A DNA stretch of 64,000 nucleotides. It comes from Stutzerimonas degradans. Its GTDB lineage: Bacteria > Pseudomonadota > Gammaproteobacteria > Pseudomonadales > Pseudomonadaceae. Under the pieces are notes generated by a model that saw only the letters and a list, made by a program, of their open reading frames with translations, was not told the origin of the DNA and ran no database searches. A program made the position numbers and the translations under genes. The stretch covers positions 62,001-126,000 of the forward strand of contig NZ_JAMOHV010000008.1 in assembly GCF_024448505.1 (NCBI RefSeq), read 5' to 3'. This document shows positions 56,396-64,000 of the stretch, one piece after another (positions within the stretch are counted from its first letter, which is position 1; every line of letters begins with the position of its first letter).

Positions 56396-56896
56396 ATGCA
56401 AAGGCTCGAAGAAGTGGTGGCATTCCTGCGCGACCGGCAGCTAGTGCTGAGTACGGCCGAGTCCTGCACCTGCGGGCTGATGGCCTCGCTGCTGGCCGAT
56501 ATTCCGGGCTGCGGGCAGGTGCTCGACAGCGGCTTCGTGGTCTATTCACCGCCGGCCAAACACCGGCTGCTGCAGGTTAGTTTTGCCACCATCGAGCGCT
56601 TCGGCCTGACCAGCGAGCAGGTCGCCACCGAAATGGCCACGGGCGCGCTGCATGCCAGCGCGGCGTCGCTCAGTGTGGCCAACACCGGCGTTGCCGACGA
56701 TGCCCAGGAGGACGAGGGCGGCACCCAGTGCTTCGCCTGGGCGCTGCGCGAGGCTGAGCGGCTGGTGTCGATCAGCGAAACAGTGAAGTTCGATGGTGAC
56801 CGCGTGGCGATTCGCAAACAGGCCGCGCGCTACGGGCTCGAGCAGTTGCCGCAGCGCTATGCGCAGCTGCAGGGGCTGCTGATCAGTCAGGGCTAG
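56396..56896 (+). CDS. CinA-like C-terminal domain protein (NMN amidohydrolase family)
   Basis: 166 residues, equivalent to the deamidase domain of CinA/PncC. The catalytic-serine region is LSTAESCTCGLMASL (family T-A-E-S-C-T-G-G, with Cys for the first Gly), followed by VVYSPPAKHRLLQV. The later loop normally reading T-G-[IV]-A-G-P reads TGVADDAQ. The changes leave the nucleophile but alter the oxyanion and substrate loops. PncC-type enzymes recycle NMN to nicotinate mononucleotide. An ACGGAGGCG site precedes the ATG. It is divergent from glgA, as in other Pseudomonas stress islands. Confidence 0.82.
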   Translation: MQRLEEVVAFLRDRQLVLSTAESCTCGLMASLLADIPGCGQVLDSGFVVYSPPAKHRLLQVSFATIERFGLTSEQVATEMATGALHASAASLSVANTGVADDAQEDEGGTQCFAWALREAERLVSISETVKFDGDRVAIRKQAARYGLEQLPQRYAQLQGLLISQG

Positions 56897-56993
56897 CGGC
56901 GTGCAGTCAGTCGGACGGAGGGAACTCCCTGGACAGCGTGCGTTTCACACCCAACACAGGGTCCGACATTCACGCCTTTACAGGAGACGCCCC

Positions 56994-57524
56994 ATGCAAA
57001 GTGCCCAGACCGGCCACGACGTCCGTACCGAACGCCTCATCGAATGGCTGCGCGATGCCCACGCGATGGAGGCCCAGGCCGAGACCATGCTCACCAAGCA
57101 GGCCAGCCGCATCCAGCACTATCCCGAGCTGAAGGCGCGCATTGAGCAGCACATCACCGAAACCCAGAACCAGTCCCGCTTGATCGAGGGCTGCCTGCGC
57201 CGCCACGACAGGTCCTATTCCGGGCTGAAGGACCTGGGCGGCAAGATGATGGCGATGGGGCAGGCGATGGGCGGCATGATGGTCAATGACGAGATCGTCA
57301 AAGGCGCGCAGATGGGTTACGTGTTCGAGAACCTGGAAATCGCCTCCTACAAGATTCTCATCGAGGCTGCCGAGGCCGTTGGCGATCTCGAGACCAAGGA
57401 AGTCTGCGAACGCATTCTGGTCGAGGAAATCGCGATGGCCGACTGGCTGCGCGACCATCTGGCCGAACTGACCCACGCTTACCTGACGCGCGCCGCCGAG
57501 CCGCATGTCGAGGCCAAGCGCTAA
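56994..57524 (+). CDS. DUF892 ferritin-like stress protein (YciE/YciF family)
   Basis: 176 residues, helical, with the spacing of Glu and His typical of the ferritin-like di-iron DUF892 fold: E and H in RDAHAMEAQAETML, QHITETQNQSRLIEG, and the C-terminal E-E-I-A-M-A-D-W-L. YciF-type proteins are induced in stationary phase and osmotic stress; exact function unknown. An AGGAGACG site lies 6 nt upstream of the ATG. It lies in the stress island with glgA and ligD. Confidence 0.88.
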   Translation: MQSAQTGHDVRTERLIEWLRDAHAMEAQAETMLTKQASRIQHYPELKARIEQHITETQNQSRLIEGCLRRHDRSYSGLKDLGGKMMAMGQAMGGMMVNDEIVKGAQMGYVFENLEIASYKILIEAAEAVGDLETKEVCERILVEEIAMADWLRDHLAELTHAYLTRAAEPHVEAKR

Positions 57525-57629
57525 GCGCCGCCTCCACCCCGGCGGGAGAGGGAGCGCAGCCCGCCCACATTCAGCGCACCGTTCGCGCAGCCGTCCGGGG
57601 GAGTGGCGGCGGCGCGATGGGAACCTTCG

Positions 57630-57917
57630 ATGAAACCCAGACCGCTACTGAAGACCTTCACCTTCGCCATCCTGCATTTCGCCACGGCCTTCATCGTGGT
57701 CTACGCATTGACCGGCAATGTCGCGATCAGCGGCGCAGCGGCGCTGATCGAGCCGCTGCTCAATACCGTGGTGTTCTATTTTCATGAACGGGCATGGAAC
57801 CGCTTCGGTCGGCAGACACCGCAGCAAAGCCACAGTTACGGGCACGACGTGTTCGTTAAATATCTCGCGCGGCGCAAGGGGGCGCGCGCCGAGGCATCGG
57901 CTATTCGACGGAGCTGA
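57630..57917 (+). CDS. DUF2061 small membrane protein
   Basis: 95 residues with two transmembrane segments (about residues 9-29 and 34-52). The family pattern is clear: KTFTFAILHFATAFIVVYALTG, then IEPLLNTVVFYFHERAW. DUF2061 proteins are membrane proteins of unknown function. Its 3' end overlaps the convergent DUF1652 gene by 17 bp. ATG at 57630. Confidence 0.85.
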   Translation: MKPRPLLKTFTFAILHFATAFIVVYALTGNVAISGAAALIEPLLNTVVFYFHERAWNRFGRQTPQQSHSYGHDVFVKYLARRKGARAEASAIRRS

Positions 57918-58176
57918 GCGTTGCGTGCTCGGCCGGCATTTCGCTGCGCGTGACGAGCATCTCGATGCGCAGCTCCTGTGCCAGACGCACGAGATTGGCG
58001 GCGTCGCGGCATTGCTCATGGGTCACACCGAGTACCGTCAGCTCTTCATGTTCGGCCTGACCATCGTACAGCCGCACGCTGAGGCCGCTGGGCTGTTCCA
58101 GGCATTCGCAGCGATAGGGGCGCAGGTAGTCGTGCAGGATCGCTTCGATCTTGAACAGGGGGAGTCGCGAGCCCAT
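57901..58176 (-). CDS. DUF1652-like small protein
   Basis: 91 residues with the pattern of the Pseudomonas DUF1652 family: an opening IEAILHDYLRPYRCEC, the central strand LSVRLYD, then LTVLGVTHEQCRDAANLVRLAQELR. Function is unknown. The ribosome site AAGGAGGGTTTT before the ATG at 58176 is very strong. Convergent with the DUF2061 gene. Confidence 0.72.
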   Translation of the reverse strand: MGSRLPLFKIEAILHDYLRPYRCECLEQPSGLSVRLYDGQAEHEELTVLGVTHEQCRDAANLVRLAQELRIEMLVTRSEMPAEHATLSSVE

Positions 58177-58441
58177 AAAACCCTCCTTTTCGTAGCGGCG
58201 GAACATTGCGCAGCAGAACCGTCATCTTGGCGCCACAATGACCGTAGCAGCCGCTTGCCGGTTGTAAATTGCCGTTGGGCGCCAATTGCCGACCATGCGG
58301 CAACAGGCCCGTGAGGCGGCGCTTTTCGCCCGCGACCTTTCATCGGAAGGCATGCCGGCCCGGCGATCGGCCTCGCTGAACTTCATACCGCAGGGGGATG
58401 ACAAAACTGCTAAGGCGGCCCCGAAATCTGCGGAGGACAAC

Positions 58442-58744
58442 ATGAAGAAATCATCCCTGGCACTGGCGCTCGCCGGTGCACTGGCCTTGCCCGCGCTGGC
58501 GCAGTATCCGGCCGGCACGCCCGGCGACGATCGCGCCTCGCCACCCAGCACGATGGGCAACCCGACGCCACACGAAGAAGTAGAAACCCGCAAGGATGAT
58601 CAGGGGCGCACGGTCACCGAGGATGGCCGCCCGGTCGTCACGCCCAAGCATGATCGCGAGGCGGAGCCGTCCACCGATCCGACGCGGCACTCGGCACCCG
58701 GCGGCCATGACGATCCGTCCACCAGCGCCGGCGAGCTGGATTGA
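58442..58744 (+). CDS. Secreted, acidic, disordered small protein
   Basis: 100 residues: a signal peptide (MKKSSLALALAGALALPALA) and a mature part rich in Asp, Glu, Pro and Thr with no hydrophobic core, so probably an unstructured periplasmic protein. No family recognised. A GGAGGAC ribosome site is 4 nt upstream. Its stop overlaps the TTG start assigned to ligD by 4 bp, so the two may be translated together. Confidence 0.68.
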   Translation: MKKSSLALALAGALALPALAQYPAGTPGDDRASPPSTMGNPTPHEEVETRKDDQGRTVTEDGRPVVTPKHDREAEPSTDPTRHSAPGGHDDPSTSAGELD

Positions 58745-61317
58745 CGGGGCGTCATGGCCTCGACGAGTACCAGCGCAAACGTGACTTCGCTGCCACGCCC
58801 GAGCCGGCCGGAACGCGTAAGCGCGCGCGGCGCAGCGAGCAGGCGCTGCAGTACTGCATCCAGAAGCATGACGCCACGCGCCTGCATTACGACTTCCGCC
58901 TGGAACTCGACGGCACGCTGAAGAGCTGGGCGATTCCCAAGGGACCGAGCCTGGACCCGGCGGTGCGCCGGCTGGCGGTGCATGTCGAGGATCATCCGCT
59001 GGACTACGCCAGCTTCGAAGGGCACATCCCAGAAGGACACTACGGCGCCGGTGACGTGATCGTCTGGGATCGGGGCGTCTGGCTGCCCGAGGGCGACCCG
59101 CAGGACGGTTATCGCAAGGGCAAGCTGAAATTCACCCTGCAGGGCGAGAAGCTCGCCGGCAGCTGGAACCTGGTGCGTACCCGCATGGCGGGCAAGCAGG
59201 AGCAGTGGTTCCTGATCAAGTCGCGCGATGAGGCGGCGCGCGAGCAAGCCGATTACGACGTGACTGCCGCCGAGCCGGACAGCGTGCTCAGCGAGCGTAC
59301 CCTGGTGCCGCGCCAGCGCGGTACGGCGCGCAAACGCACCGAGGAAGATCCGCCCAAGCCGGTGAAGCGCCCAGGTCGCACGCGAAAGGGCGCGGCGACC
59401 AAGGCGCCGCCGCAAGCGCTACCGGGCGCCGTTGCCGCCGACCTGCCGGCCACGCTGACGCCGCAGCTGGCCACGCTGGTGGATGCGGTGCCGAGCGGTG
59501 ACTGGCGCTACGAAATCAAGTTCGACGGCTACCGTATCCTCGCGCGAATCGATGCGGGGCGGGTGCAGCTGTTTACCCGCAACGGTCACGACTGGACGGC
59601 GAAGATGCCGCAGCAGGCTGCCGCGCTGGCCGGGCTCGGACTGCAATCGGGCTGGCTCGATGGCGAGGTGGTGGTGCCCGACGAGAACGGCACGCCGGAT
59701 TTCCAGGCGCTGCAGAACGCTTTCGAGGCCGGGCGCAGTGGCGGCATCCTCTATTACCTGTTCGATGCGCCGTACCTGCACGGGCTGGACCTGCGCGCGG
59801 TGCCGCTGGAGCACCGTCGCGCGGCGTTGTGCGAGGTTCTGGCGCGCAGCGACAGCGATCTGCTGCGGTTTTCCGAGGATTTCACCGAGCAGCCGCAGAG
59901 CATTCTCGACAGCGCCTGCCAGATGAAGCTCGAAGGGCTGATCGGCAAGCGCGCCGGCAGCAGCTATGTCGGCAAGCGCAGCAGCAGCTGGATCAAGATC
60001 AAGTGCGGCAACCGCCAGGAATTCATCATCGTCGGCTACACCGCCCCCAAGGGCACGCGCACCGGTTTCGGTGCGTTGCTGCTGGGGCTGCATGACGATG
60101 ACGGGCAACTGCGCTACGCCGGCAAGGTCGGCACCGGCTTCGATCAGGCGACGCTGACCAGCCTGCATCGGCGTTTGCAGGCGCTGGAAATCGCCCGCTG
60201 TCCGTTGGCCAAGGCGCCACCGGCGGCCGATGTGCGCGGCGCGCAATGGCTCGAACCGCAACTGATGTGCGAAGTGGCCTATGCTGAGATGACACGCCAG
60301 GGCGTGGTGCGGCATGCGGTGTTTCATGGCTTGCGTACCGACAAACCGGCGCAGGCGATCACCCACGAGCGCGCCCGACCGGCCAAGGCGGTACACAGCC
60401 GAAGCGGCAAGCGCGATGCGGACGATCCGCTCGCCGGCACCGGTGTGCGCATCTCCAGCCCCGAACGCATCATCGACCCGCACAGCGGCACCACCAAGCT
60501 CGAACTGGCGCGCTTCTACGCTCGCATCGCGCCGTGGCTGCTGCCGCAACTGCGCGATCGCCCGCTGGCGCTGGTGCGCGCGCCGGAAGGCATCACCGGC
60601 GAGCTGTTCTTCCAGAAACACGCGGATAAGCTGAGCATCCCGCACATCACCCAGCTCGATCCGGCGCTCGACAAGCACGGCGCGCTGCTGGTGATCGACA
60701 GCCGCGAAGCGCTGGTCGGCGCGGCGCAGATGGGCACCATCGAGCTGCACGCCTGGAATGCCGTCGCCCCGGGGCTGGAGCACCCGGACCGCTTCGTGCT
60801 GGACCTCGACCCCGATCCCGCCTTGCCATGGAAACGCATGGTCGAGGCGACGCAGCTGACCCAGACGCTGCTGGACGAGATCGGCCTGCAGTCGTTTCTC
60901 AAGACCAGCGGCGGCAAAGGGCTGCATATCGTGGTGCCGCTGGCGCCGGTGCACGGCTGGAGCGAGGTGAAGTCCTTCAGCCATGCCATCGCCCGCTATC
61001 TCGCCAAGTTGCTGCCGGACCACTTTTCCGCCGTCAGCGGACCGAAGAACCGTGTCGGCCGCATCTTCATCGACTACCTGCGCAACAGCCGAGGCGCCAG
61101 CACGGTGTCGGCCTATTCGGTTCGCGCACGGCCGGGCCTGCCGGTTTCCGTGCCGATCCACCGCGACGAACTGAGCGAATTGCAGGGCGCCAATCTGTGG
61201 ACGGTCGGCAACCTGTTCGAGCACCTGCAGGAGCTGGGCGAGGCGGATCCCTGGGCGGAGCTGCCGCAGGTACGACAACGCATCGACGACGACATGCGCG
61301 CACGGCTGGGCGCTTGA
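58741..61317 (+). CDS. ligD: NHEJ DNA ligase D (phosphoesterase-ligase-polymerase)
   Basis: 858 residues in the order found in Pseudomonas: 3'-phosphoesterase (~30-185; QKHDATRLHYDFRLE, EGHIPEGHYGAGD), ATP-dependent ligase (~225-540; adenylated Lys260 in YEIKFDGYR), and primase-polymerase (~560-850; the metal-binding DLDPDP, TSGGKGLHIV). It repairs double-strand breaks with Ku, which is not in this window. No in-frame ATG fits; a TTG at 58741 overlapping the previous stop (TTGA) matches the expected N-terminus. Start confidence is moderate. Confidence 0.95.
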   Translation: MTGRHGLDEYQRKRDFAATPEPAGTRKRARRSEQALQYCIQKHDATRLHYDFRLELDGTLKSWAIPKGPSLDPAVRRLAVHVEDHPLDYASFEGHIPEGHYGAGDVIVWDRGVWLPEGDPQDGYRKGKLKFTLQGEKLAGSWNLVRTRMAGKQEQWFLIKSRDEAAREQADYDVTAAEPDSVLSERTLVPRQRGTARKRTEEDPPKPVKRPGRTRKGAATKAPPQALPGAVAADLPATLTPQLATLVDAVPSGDWRYEIKFDGYRILARIDAGRVQLFTRNGHDWTAKMPQQAAALAGLGLQSGWLDGEVVVPDENGTPDFQALQNAFEAGRSGGILYYLFDAPYLHGLDLRAVPLEHRRAALCEVLARSDSDLLRFSEDFTEQPQSILDSACQMKLEGLIGKRAGSSYVGKRSSSWIKIKCGNRQEFIIVGYTAPKGTRTGFGALLLGLHDDDGQLRYAGKVGTGFDQATLTSLHRRLQALEIARCPLAKAPPAADVRGAQWLEPQLMCEVAYAEMTRQGVVRHAVFHGLRTDKPAQAITHERARPAKAVHSRSGKRDADDPLAGTGVRISSPERIIDPHSGTTKLELARFYARIAPWLLPQLRDRPLALVRAPEGITGELFFQKHADKLSIPHITQLDPALDKHGALLVIDSREALVGAAQMGTIELHAWNAVAPGLEHPDRFVLDLDPDPALPWKRMVEATQLTQTLLDEIGLQSFLKTSGGKGLHIVVPLAPVHGWSEVKSFSHAIARYLAKLLPDHFSAVSGPKNRVGRIFIDYLRNSRGASTVSAYSVRARPGLPVSVPIHRDELSELQGANLWTVGNLFEHLQELGEADPWAELPQVRQRIDDDMRARLGA

Positions 61318-61354
61318 GCCGCGCGCAGCACCCCATCACAGCGAGGTAAGCGTC

Positions 61355-61624
61355 ATGGACAAACCGTACGACGAGTCACCCAGCGCGCCGACGACCGGCG
61401 ACGACACGCCTGTGGTGCAGCATCAGGGGCTGGTGATCGAGCTGGACGCCGGGCAGGGGCGTGGCCGGATCGAGACGACCGACGGCCGGCAGTTACCGTT
61501 CCACCGCCGCGACGTGGCCGGTGGCGCGTTCGATGGCTTGCGAAAAGGCGATCAGGTGCGCTTCGCCGAGGAGCTGGGCGACGAGGGACCGGAGGCGAGA
61601 AAGGTTGAGCGCGGCGAGGTATAG
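61355..61624 (+). CDS. Small cold-shock-like (CSD-type) protein
   Basis: 89 residues. After a disordered acidic N-terminus (~1-22), residues ~24-85 match the cold-shock-like C-terminal module of some HPF/RaiA proteins: GRGRIETTDGRQLPFHRRDV, then FDGLRKGDQVRFAEELGDEGPEARKV. It has the strand pattern and aromatic/basic residues of a nucleic-acid-binding OB fold, without the ribosome-hibernation domain. It probably binds RNA or ssDNA. It lies 37 bp after ligD and may be co-transcribed. Confidence 0.75.
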   Translation: MDKPYDESPSAPTTGDDTPVVQHQGLVIELDAGQGRGRIETTDGRQLPFHRRDVAGGAFDGLRKGDQVRFAEELGDEGPEARKVERGEV

Positions 61625-61642
61625 CACGCTCGCCGACAGCGC

Positions 61643-61682
61643 AAAAAAAAACAGCAACGCCGCCAGTGGCATCGTTGCTGTT
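61643..61682 (-). terminator. Rho-independent terminator of the DUF2790 gene
   Basis: On the minus strand: a 10-bp perfect stem (aacagcaacg / cgttgctgtt; 61650-61659 and 61673-61682) with a 13-nt loop, then a run of nine T residues (A at 61643-61651). It also lies just after the cold-shock-like gene on the other strand. Confidence 0.85.
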
Positions 61683-61699
61683 CGACACGCTACATGCGG

Positions 61700-61936
61700 T
61701 CAGAAATTGTGGCAGTCCGGCCCCTGGCGCAGATAGGACGTCACATGGGTTTCGCCTTTGGAATCGACGTAGGTCATCTTCGCCTCGACGATCTCGCAGC
61801 CGCCGGCTGGAACTTCCAGCGAAACGACCTTGGCGATGTCCAGCTGGTCGCCGTACTGATAGGCCACGGGCGCGGTTTCGGCACTGGCCAGCGGGGCGCA
61901 CAGCGCCAGACCGGCGATACACAGCAGCTTTTTCAT
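61700..61936 (-). CDS. DUF2790 family exported small protein
   Basis: 78 residues with a signal peptide (~1-19, MKKLLCIAGLALCAPLASA). The mature part has the DUF2790 pattern: YQYGDQLDIAKVVSLEVP, GGCEIVEAKMTYVDSKG, and a final cysteine at GPDCHNF. Two mature cysteines could form a disulfide. The family is common in Pseudomonas, of unknown function, often copper- or stress-responsive in annotation. AGAGGTTCGAT precedes the ATG, and a good terminator follows. Confidence 0.85.
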   Translation of the reverse strand: MKKLLCIAGLALCAPLASAETAPVAYQYGDQLDIAKVVSLEVPAGGCEIVEAKMTYVDSKGETHVTSYLRQGPDCHNF

Positions 61937-62207
61937 ATCGAACCTCTAACGATGTGTCTGGCGGTCGACAGGGCCAAGCCGGGTACCGCCCGAAGCCGGC
62001 TCACGTCTGAGGTGCGCCAGCGCAATAAACAGGGCCGCAACGAGGAGAGCGGCCCGAAAGGGGCAATGACCGCGAGAGCGAAGGAGCACTCGATCGGGCG
62101 GTCTAGCGGTGCAGGGAAACCGCTGTTGCCACTGACGAAGGATACGCCGCGACGTATCGGTAAAAAATGACGCGCATCGTCATAGACCTTTACCGAATCA
62201 GCAACAA

Positions 62208-63143
62208 TCAGGCCCAGTAGTTCGGGTTCTGAATGATCTGGTGATAGCTGTCAAAAGCCTTGGGCAGTTCCAGCTTGAGAAACTCCAGCCAGGTCTTGGT
62301 CTTCGCATCGAGAAACCGCCGCGATGGGTACAGCGCGTAGATGTGCTTGCACTGCAGGCGGAAGCCCGGCAACAGGCGCACCAGCGTGCCGCGCTGCAGC
62401 GCCGGCGCGGCCACGTAGTCGGGCAGCAGGCAGATGCCCATGCCGGCCTCGGCGGCACTGGCCATTGCCTCGGCGACGTTGACCTTGAAGGTGTCGCCCG
62501 GATGGATCAGGTGCACGGCGTCGCCGTCGTTGAATTCCCAGGCATCGGCGAACACCGGATCGACCAGACGCAGGCAACGATGCTGCTGCAGCTCCTGCGG
62601 AGTCGTTGGAGTGCCGTGCTGCCTGAGGTAGCTGGGCGCGGCGCAGACCAGGTTGAACACAGAGCCGAGGTTCTGCGCGATCAGCTCGGAATCCGGCAGC
62701 TCGCGTGAAAGCGTGATGACCACGTCCAGGCTTTCGCCCAGCAGATCCGGTTGGCGCTGCGAGAGCATCAGCTCCAGATTCACCTCGGGATACTGCTCGC
62801 TGTAGCGGCTCGCCAGCGTGGCCAGCATCTGGATGCCGAGCCCAGTGGTGGAGTGCACGCGCAGCCGTCCGCGCGGTGTCAGGTGCGCGCCGCTGGCCTC
62901 CAGCCGGGCCTGTTCGAGTTGGGCGAGAATCTGCCGACTCTGCTCGAGGAAGCGCTCGCCGGCTTCGGTCAGCGCCAGCCGCCGGGTGGTGCGATGCAGC
63001 AGACGCGCCTGCAACTGGCTTTCCAGCTCGGCGACCTGGCGCGAGACCTGCGCCGTGGAGGTCGCCGACTGCGCCGCGGCCGCGGTGAAGCTGCCGGCGT
63101 CGACCACCCGCACGAACGCCCGCATGGCCTGCAGCATATCCAT
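62208..63143 (-). CDS. LysR-family transcriptional regulator
   Basis: 311 residues with an N-terminal HTH (~17-60; GSFTAAAAQSATSTAQVSRQVAELE) and a CrgA-like effector domain. It starts MDMLQAMRAFVRVVDAGS, the common form of this branch. It is divergent from the DUF1232 gene across 174 bp, and the intergenic region contains a TTGCGCAA palindrome near 63218-63225. The target is unknown; a DUF1232 membrane protein would be an unusual target. Confidence 0.88.
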   Translation of the reverse strand: MDMLQAMRAFVRVVDAGSFTAAAAQSATSTAQVSRQVAELESQLQARLLHRTTRRLALTEAGERFLEQSRQILAQLEQARLEASGAHLTPRGRLRVHSTTGLGIQMLATLASRYSEQYPEVNLELMLSQRQPDLLGESLDVVITLSRELPDSELIAQNLGSVFNLVCAAPSYLRQHGTPTTPQELQQHRCLRLVDPVFADAWEFNDGDAVHLIHPGDTFKVNVAEAMASAAEAGMGICLLPDYVAAPALQRGTLVRLLPGFRLQCKHIYALYPSRRFLDAKTKTWLEFLKLELPKAFDSYHQIIQNPNYWA

Positions 63144-63317
63144 CGATGTTTACCTCTTGGCGCAACTGACGAGGCGAATGGTGCCCGCATCGAGTGAAGG
63201 GGAGAAGCGTTGTTTCGTTTTGCGCAAGTATCGTCGCCGCATACATTATCGGCGCTTGACGCGCGCCCGACACCACGCAGACTAGCCGCCTCTGTTGGTT
63301 ACCGAGACGCTTCGCTC

Positions 63318-63716
63318 ATGATGCTCGACGATCTCCGCCGCTGGGCCAGGCTGCTCAAGCGCCAGGTGATGGTGCTCTGGTTCGCTTGCCGGCATCCACG
63401 CACGCCCTGGCTGCCCAAGCTGATCGCCCTGTGCGTGGTGGCTTATGCGCTCAGTCCCATCGACCTGATTCCCGACTTCATCCCGGTATTGGGCTATCTG
63501 GACGACCTGCTGCTCCTGCCGCTGGGAATCTGGCTGGCGCTGCGCCTGATGCCCACCGCGCTGCTGGAAGAATGCCGCCAGCAGGCGCTGGCCTGGGAAG
63601 CGCAACAGACGCCACGGCCCGTCAACCGGGTTGCGGCGGGGGTGATCGTGCTCATCTGGCTGGGGCTGCTCGCGTGGCTCTGGCATCTCTACGCCGCCAG
63701 CCCGGCCGGCCTCTGA
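63318..63716 (+). CDS. DUF1232 / YkvA-family membrane protein
   Basis: 132 residues. The diagnostic DUF1232 core is LPKLIALCVVAYALSPIDLIPDFIPVLGYLDDL split over residues ~32-64 (SPIDLIPDFIP at ~46-56), with a further C-terminal transmembrane helix at ~107-125. Function unknown. Tandem ATGs at 63318 and 63321 can serve as start. ynfA follows after 15 bp in the same direction. Confidence 0.85.
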   Translation: MMLDDLRRWARLLKRQVMVLWFACRHPRTPWLPKLIALCVVAYALSPIDLIPDFIPVLGYLDDLLLLPLGIWLALRLMPTALLEECRQQALAWEAQQTPRPVNRVAAGVIVLIWLGLLAWLWHLYAASPAGL

Positions 63717-63731
63717 TCAAGGAACAACTGC

Positions 63732-64000
63732 GTGGAACTGTTACGTCTGGTTGGCCTGTTTGCCCTGACCGCGCTGGCGGAAATTCTCGGCTGCTATCTG
63801 CCCTGGCTGGTCCTGAAGCAAGGCAAGAGCGCGCTGCTGCTGGTGCCGGCCGCGCTTTCGCTGGCGCTGTTCGCCTGGCTGCTGACGCTGCATCCGACCG
63901 CGGCCGGGCGCACCTATGCTGCATACGGCGGCATGTACATAGCGGTCGCGCTGCTCTGGCTGCGGCTGGTCGACGGCGTCGCGCTGACGCGCTGGGACAT
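63732..64000 (+). CDS. ynfA: YnfA/UPF0060 membrane protein (truncated by window end)
   Basis: Reads [20 protein letters not shown] at the N-terminus and contains [20 protein letters not shown] (~residues 58-77), the diagnostic YnfA pattern. It has four predicted short transmembrane helices, similar to small multidrug resistance (EmrE-like) proteins. It starts with GTG at 63732, with AAGGAAC 6 nt upstream. The last visible codon is within the fourth helix region, so the gene continues beyond 64000. Confidence 0.9.
   Translation, partial: MELLRLVGLFALTALAEILGCYLPWLVLKQGKSALLLVPAALSLALFAWLLTLHPTAAGRTYAAYGGMYIAVALLWLRLVDGVALTRWD

Noticed and set aside
58600..61278. Long minus-strand frames opposite ligD
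   Set aside because: They lie fully within ligD, which has all three catalytic domains conserved; no homology on the other strand.
61694..62170. Possible plus-strand gene over DUF2790 and its downstream gap
   Set aside because: It overlaps a convincing DUF2790 gene with signal peptide and terminator, and its translation resembles no family; no ribosome site seen.
61937..62207. Possible feature in the 271-bp gap between DUF2790 and the LysR gene
   Set aside because: I saw no gene, strong hairpin or promoter that I could support.

Overview
The window is high-GC chromosomal DNA from a gammaproteobacterium of the family Pseudomonadaceae, most likely a Stutzerimonas (Pseudomonas stutzeri group) or related Pseudomonas. 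The call rests on gene order I recognise from P. aeruginosa: a folE / Smr / prmB / aroC / MFS / mtnD / alkA / speE block, a LysR / acyl-CoA dehydrogenase / xthA / tamA / tamB / alanine symporter / tpx block, and a ligD / glgA-treZ-malQ-treY-glgX / clsB block. Genes are dense, with no gap above 300 bp. I found no rRNA, tRNA, IS element, prophage, integrase or CRISPR array.

Layout. 1-10.6 kb: an aminotransferase tail, a GST, folE, an Smr protein, an isochorismatase-like protein, prmB, a coiled-coil membrane protein, a hydrolase, aroC, an MFS transporter, a lone mtnD and three small envelope genes. 10.6-19.4 kb: alkA, a speE homologue with a dismantled active site, an RraB-like protein, LysR/TauE, zapE-like, ppiC, gluconokinase, and LysR/acyl-CoA dehydrogenase. 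19.4-31.8 kb: a PstS-like/OmpA fusion, xthA, GNAT, tamA-tamB, alanine symporter, tpx, and an oxidoreductase-SAF protein. 31.9-35.2 kb: an orphan ABC binding protein divergent from a PQQ alcohol dehydrogenase with a lanthanide-type signature. 35.2-45.1 kb: the ADH-DUF72-ybhP-clsB-ybhN operon, LysR, a ygiD-like dioxygenase, a frameshifted SDR, a DUF2218-cytochrome b561 fusion and an M23 peptidase. 45.3-56.1 kb: the six-gene glycogen/trehalose operon (glgA, treZ, malQ, treY, DUF2934, glgX). 56.4-64 kb: CinA-like, DUF892, DUF2061, DUF1652, a secreted acidic peptide, ligD, a cold-shock-like mini-protein, DUF2790, LysR, DUF1232 and ynfA.

How the parts work together. The right half looks like a stationary-phase/desiccation stress island. 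GlgA makes alpha-glucan, MalQ and GlgX remodel it, and TreY plus TreZ convert it to trehalose. ClsB and YbhN act on the membrane, LigD on DNA breaks, and DUF892 is a ferritin-like stress protein. On the left, the methylthioadenosine salvage locus is reduced to mtnD and the neighbouring speE homologue has lost its catalytic motif. This suggests coordinated erosion or re-purposing of aminopropyl transfer.

Most notable for follow-up: the active-site-less SpeE beside an orphan mtnD, the lanthanide-type PQQ dehydrogenase with a perfect palindrome just upstream, the single-base frameshift in the SDR gene, the DUF2218-cytochrome b561 fusion, and an isochorismatase-like protein without its catalytic cysteine. 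No clearly new multi-gene system was found. The nearest candidates are the SpeE/MtnD remnant locus and the PQQ-ADH/binding-protein divergon.
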